From NCBI GenBank assembly GCA_017612495.1, contig JAGAFQ010000041.1, forward strand, positions 1 through 5,799: a stretch of DNA of 5,799 bases. Direction: 5' to 3'. Source of the DNA: Clostridia bacterium (lineage in GTDB: Bacteria > Bacillota > Clostridia > Oscillospirales > CAG-272). The translations under genes and the position numbers were made by a program. The notes under the pieces are model-generated. The model did no database searches, had not been told where the DNA came from, and was given only the letters and a program-made list of their open reading frames with translations. Shown one piece after another: positions 5,384-5,799 of this stretch (position 1 is its first letter; each line of letters begins with the position of its first letter).

Positions 5384-5799
5384 ATGACTGACTACGAGGG
5401 TATGCTGAATATACGCGAAATGTTGTATGAAAACGAACGAAAATGGTTTTCGCCCCATGCGCAGCTTTCAAGTGAAAGCCGCGGCAGACTCCATCCTTGC
5501 CGAGAGGACGATTTTCGTTTGATCTATCAGCGCGACCGCGACAGAATATTGCATTGCAAGGCTTTTCGCCGTTTGTCGCATAAGACGCAGGTGTTTTTAT
5601 CTCCCGAGGGCGACCACTACCGCACGCGTCTCACACACACGCTTGAAGTGACGCAGATAGCGCGTTCCATGGCGAGAGCGCTCCGTCTGAACGAAGACCT
5701 CACAGAGGCGATCTCTATGGGACACGACCTCGGTCACACCCCTTTCGGACATTCCGGCGAGGACGTTTTGAACGAATGCTGCCCCGAGGGCTGTTCGCA
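5384..5799 (+). CDS. dgt: dGTP triphosphohydrolase (HD domain), 5' part
   Basis: The first 138 codons of an HD-superfamily nucleotide hydrolase, cut by the right edge. dGTPases convert dGTP to deoxyguanosine and triphosphate and help set dNTP pools. Visible family motifs are QRDRDRILHCKAFRRLSHKTQVF (49-71), EGDHYRTRLTHTLEVTQIAR (75-94) and GHDLGHTPFGHSGED (113-127). The metal-binding HD residues include His85 and His114-Asp115. The ATG at 5384 is the first in the frame, because a TAG immediately precedes it. Internal ATGs at 5402 and 5420 are alternatives, and 5402 would give the MLNIRE-like N-terminus common in relatives, but its GAGG lies only two bases away. In many Firmicutes a dgt of this type lies upstream of dnaG and the primary sigma factor; that cannot be checked here. 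Confidence 0.93.
   Translation, partial: MTDYEGMLNIREMLYENERKWFSPHAQLSSESRGRLHPCREDDFRLIYQRDRDRILHCKAFRRLSHKTQVFLSPEGDHYRTRLTHTLEVTQIARSMARALRLNEDLTEAISMGHDLGHTPFGHSGEDVLNECCPEGCS

Noticed and set aside
1..5799. Novel defence system, mobile element or CRISPR array
   Set aside because: No transposase, integrase, toxin-antitoxin pair, reverse transcriptase or regular repeat array is present; every sizeable gene belongs to a known housekeeping or sporulation family.

Overview
The window looks like a chromosomal housekeeping stretch from a spore-forming Firmicute, most likely an anaerobic clostridial lineage. The main pointer is a clear forespore sigma factor (SigG). Strong Shine-Dalgarno sequences, AT-rich intergenic regions with U-tailed hairpins, and the family subtypes seen (zinc-type L31, HflX, YvyE/YigZ, HD-type dGTPase) agree with this. 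I see no mobile element, CRISPR array, tRNA or rRNA.

Left part, minus strand (1-1923): asnB encodes a complete class B glutamine-dependent asparagine synthetase-type amidotransferase. Twelve bases after its stop, the first 23 codons of a second gene begin and run off the left edge. Its N-terminus resembles ATP-grasp carboxylate-amine ligases. The two probably share a transcript starting at an extended -10 promoter near 1957-1965, which is bracketed by a perfect 10-bp inverted repeat.

Centre, plus strand (2072-3175): sigG diverges from asnB and has a candidate SigF/SigG-type promoter overlapped by an 8-bp dyad. It probably starts at a TTG. It is followed by rpmE (ribosomal protein L31), which has its own near-consensus extended -10 promoter and ends at an unusually long 21-bp terminator hairpin.

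Right part, plus strand (3262-5799): hflX, a ribosome-splitting GTPase, starts just 23 bases after that hairpin. It overlaps yigZ (IMPACT-family protein) by four bases (ATGA), and the pair ends at a compact intrinsic terminator. A 180-base AT-rich spacer holding several inverted repeats precedes the 5' part of dgt (HD-domain dGTP triphosphohydrolase), which is cut by the right edge.

Functionally the window holds an amidotransferase/ligase pair, a late sporulation regulator, a small ribosome-related group (L31, HflX, YigZ) and a nucleotide-pool enzyme. The protein families are all known. The least explained signals are regulatory: the repeat around the asnB promoter, the dyad on the sigG promoter, the long hairpin before hflX, and the hairpin between a strong Shine-Dalgarno and the dgt start codon.
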